DNA from: Clostridia bacterium | Lineage (GTDB): Bacteria; Bacillota; Clostridia; Oscillospirales; CAG-382 | Length of the DNA: 5,989 bases | Assembly (NCBI GenBank): GCA_017397605.1 | Contig: JAFQII010000089.1 | Coordinates: 1 to 5,989 of the forward strand | Direction of reading: 5' to 3' | Shown here: positions 4,644 to 5,989 of the stretch, one piece after another | Layout of the letters: each line of letters opens with the position of its first letter | Position numbering within the stretch: position 1 is the stretch's first letter | Notes under the pieces: model-generated | The model's input: the letters and a program-made list of their open reading frames with translations, nothing else | What the model was told of the DNA's origin: nothing | The model's database searches: none | Program-made: the position numbers and the translations under genes

Positions 4644-5966
4644 TTACGCTTCTCCCTTCTGTTTGATGATCAAGCGGATCGGCGTGCCGTCAAAGCCGAA
4701 GGTCTTGCGCAGGCAGTTTTCGATATACCGCTGATACGAGTAGTGGAACAGTTCTTTGCTGTTGCAGAACAATGCAAACGTCGGCGGGTTGACCGTTGTT
4801 TGTGTCATATAATAAATTTTGAGTCTTCTGCCCTTGTCCGTGGGGGGCTGAACGCGGTCGGTGATGTCCGACAGAAAATCGTTGAGCACACCTGTGGTAA
4901 TGCGCTTGCAGGACTCATGATACGCGTCGTTGACCAGCGTAAAGATCTTGTCAAGGCGCTGTCCCGTTTTTGCCGAGACAAAGACGACGGGCGCGTAGGT
5001 CATGTACGACAGTGCGTTGTACACCGACTGACGGAAAGAGTCAAAGGTGCTGTTGTCCTTTTCGACCAAATCCCATTTGTTGACAACGACCACGCTCGCC
5101 TTGCCCGCGTTGTGCGCAAGGCCCGCAATATGCTCATCCTGCGCGGTGATGCCCTCGTTGGCGTCGATCATGATCAGGCAGACGTCGCTGTTTTCGACCG
5201 CCATGTTGGCGCGCAGAACGCTGTATTTTTCGATCTTGTCCTCGATTCTCGCGTTGCGGCGAATGCCTGCCGTGTCGACGAGAACGTATTTGCCGTGCTT
5301 GTTTTCGACGTAAGTATCGACGGCGTCGCGCGTCGTACCCGCCATATCCGAGACAATGACGCGGTCCTCACCGCAGATTTTGTTGATGATCGAGCTCTTG
5401 CCCGCGTTTGGCTTGCCGATGACTGCAATGCGGATGCGGTCGGGATCGTGCTCTTCCTCTTCTTCCTTGGGAAGCAGCTCGATCACGCGGTCGAGGATAT
5501 CACCCGTGCCCGTACCGCTCAAAGAAGACAGCGGGAACACGTCCTCAAAGCCCATGCCGTAAAATTCATAAAACTCTGCGGGCGTCTGTCCGACGGAGTC
5601 AACCTTGTTGACCACAACGATGACGGGCTTGCGCGCCTTGCGGAGCATCGTTGCGATGTCGCTGTCGGAGTCGGTCAGTCCGCTCTTGAGATCGCACATA
5701 AACAAAATGACGTCTGCATGCTCGATTGCAATTTGCGCCTGATCGCGCATCTGCGTGAGCAGTTTGCTGTCCGTTTTGGGCTCGATACCGCCCGTGTCGA
5801 TCAGCATAAAGGTCTCGCCGTTCCACTCCACTTCGTGATAAATACGGTCGCGCGTCACGCCGGGCGTGTCTTCCACGATCGAAATACGCGAGCCCGTTAA
5901 GCGGTTGAACAGCGTGCTTTTGCCGACGTTGGGACGTCCGACAACCGCAACTACTCTATTTGCCAT
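4644..5966 (-). CDS. der: Ribosome-associated double GTPase Der (EngA)
   Basis: Der is an essential GTPase with two tandem G domains and a KH-like domain that helps assemble the 50S ribosomal subunit in the cytoplasm. The 440 residues match the usual length (about 436). G domain 1 has G1 GRPNVGKS (10-17), the switch threonine region TPGVTRDR (34-41), G3 DTGG (57-60) and G4 NKVD (120-123). An acidic linker, KEEEEEHDPD (167-176), joins it to G domain 2, with G1 GKPNAGKSS (184-192), TTRD (211-214), G3 DTAG (231-234), G4 NKWD (296-299) and G5 SAK (331-333). The KH-like domain runs from about 355 to 437 and includes the typical KIYYMTQTTVNPPTFALFCN (383-402). AAGGAGGA (5975-5982) lies 8 nt before the ATG, confirming the start. 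All nucleotide-binding motifs are intact. It is the first visible gene of the operon; a promoter would lie outside the window. Confidence 0.98.
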   Translation of the reverse strand: MANRVVAVVGRPNVGKSTLFNRLTGSRISIVEDTPGVTRDRIYHEVEWNGETFMLIDTGGIEPKTDSKLLTQMRDQAQIAIEHADVILFMCDLKSGLTDSDSDIATMLRKARKPVIVVVNKVDSVGQTPAEFYEFYGMGFEDVFPLSSLSGTGTGDILDRVIELLPKEEEEEHDPDRIRIAVIGKPNAGKSSIINKICGEDRVIVSDMAGTTRDAVDTYVENKHGKYVLVDTAGIRRNARIEDKIEKYSVLRANMAVENSDVCLIMIDANEGITAQDEHIAGLAHNAGKASVVVVNKWDLVEKDNSTFDSFRQSVYNALSYMTYAPVVFVSAKTGQRLDKIFTLVNDAYHESCKRITTGVLNDFLSDITDRVQPPTDKGRRLKIYYMTQTTVNPPTFALFCNSKELFHYSYQRYIENCLRKTFGFDGTPIRLIIKQKGEA

Positions 5967-5974
5967 TTGTGTGT

Positions 5975-5982
5975 TCCTCCTT
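5975..5982 (-). promoter_or_regulatory. Ribosome binding site of der
   Basis: AAGGAGGA on the minus strand, 8 nt before the der ATG, is a near-perfect complement to the 16S rRNA 3' end. Only 23 nt upstream of der are visible, so whether der starts the operon cannot be judged. Confidence 0.8.
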
Positions 5983-5989
5983 ATCGTAA

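Noticed and set aside
3943..4734. Plus-strand open frame (263 codons) opposite plsY
   Set aside because: It is fully antisense to PlsY and crosses into der. The His/Asp/Lys/Gln-rich translation is typical of the complement of a hydrophobic membrane protein.
4743..5900. Long plus-strand open frame (385 codons) opposite der
   Set aside because: It lies entirely antisense to a complete, motif-perfect Der. The translation has no recognisable domain and no convincing ribosome binding site. Long antisense frames are common where codon third positions are GC-rich.

Overview
The window looks like chromosome from an endospore-forming, fairly GC-rich member of the Clostridia (Bacillota), perhaps a gut-type lineage. 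The strongest reason is a complete spoIIAA-spoIIAB-sigF operon, which is a hallmark of endospore formers. Shine-Dalgarno sites are strong (AAGGAGG, GGGAGGA, AAAGGAG). The species assignment is inference; no rRNA or other species marker is present.

Layout, left to right. Positions 1-107 hold no gene but carry a likely terminator hairpin (14-40). A five-helix membrane protein of unknown function lies on the minus strand (108-836). A divergent promoter region follows (837-981). The spoIIA operon is then read rightward: anti-anti-sigma factor SpoIIAA (982-1314), anti-sigma kinase SpoIIAB (1298-1756) and sigma-F (1753-2445), all overlapping. A second operon comes from the right edge on the minus strand: der (4644-5966), plsY (3871-4641) and rarA (2620-3849), with gaps of 2 and 21 nt. 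The two operons converge on a 174-nt intergenic stretch (2446-2619), almost entirely filled by four perfect hairpins arranged as an inverted dimer.

How the genes work together. SpoIIAA, SpoIIAB and sigma-F form the partner-switching module that turns on forespore transcription: SpoIIAB holds sigma-F inactive or phosphorylates SpoIIAA, and dephosphorylated SpoIIAA frees sigma-F. The opposing operon is housekeeping: Der for 50S ribosome assembly, PlsY for the first acylation in phospholipid synthesis, RarA for replication-fork maintenance. In many Firmicutes gpsA follows plsY; here rarA takes that place.

No new defence, mobile or biosynthetic system is visible in the coding content. The least explained item is the hairpin-rich inverted dimer at 2455-2612, whose arms differ by paired changes that preserve base pairing. 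Next come a 14-nt box repeated in inverted orientation in the divergent promoter region and a roughly 40-50-residue N-terminal extension on PlsY.
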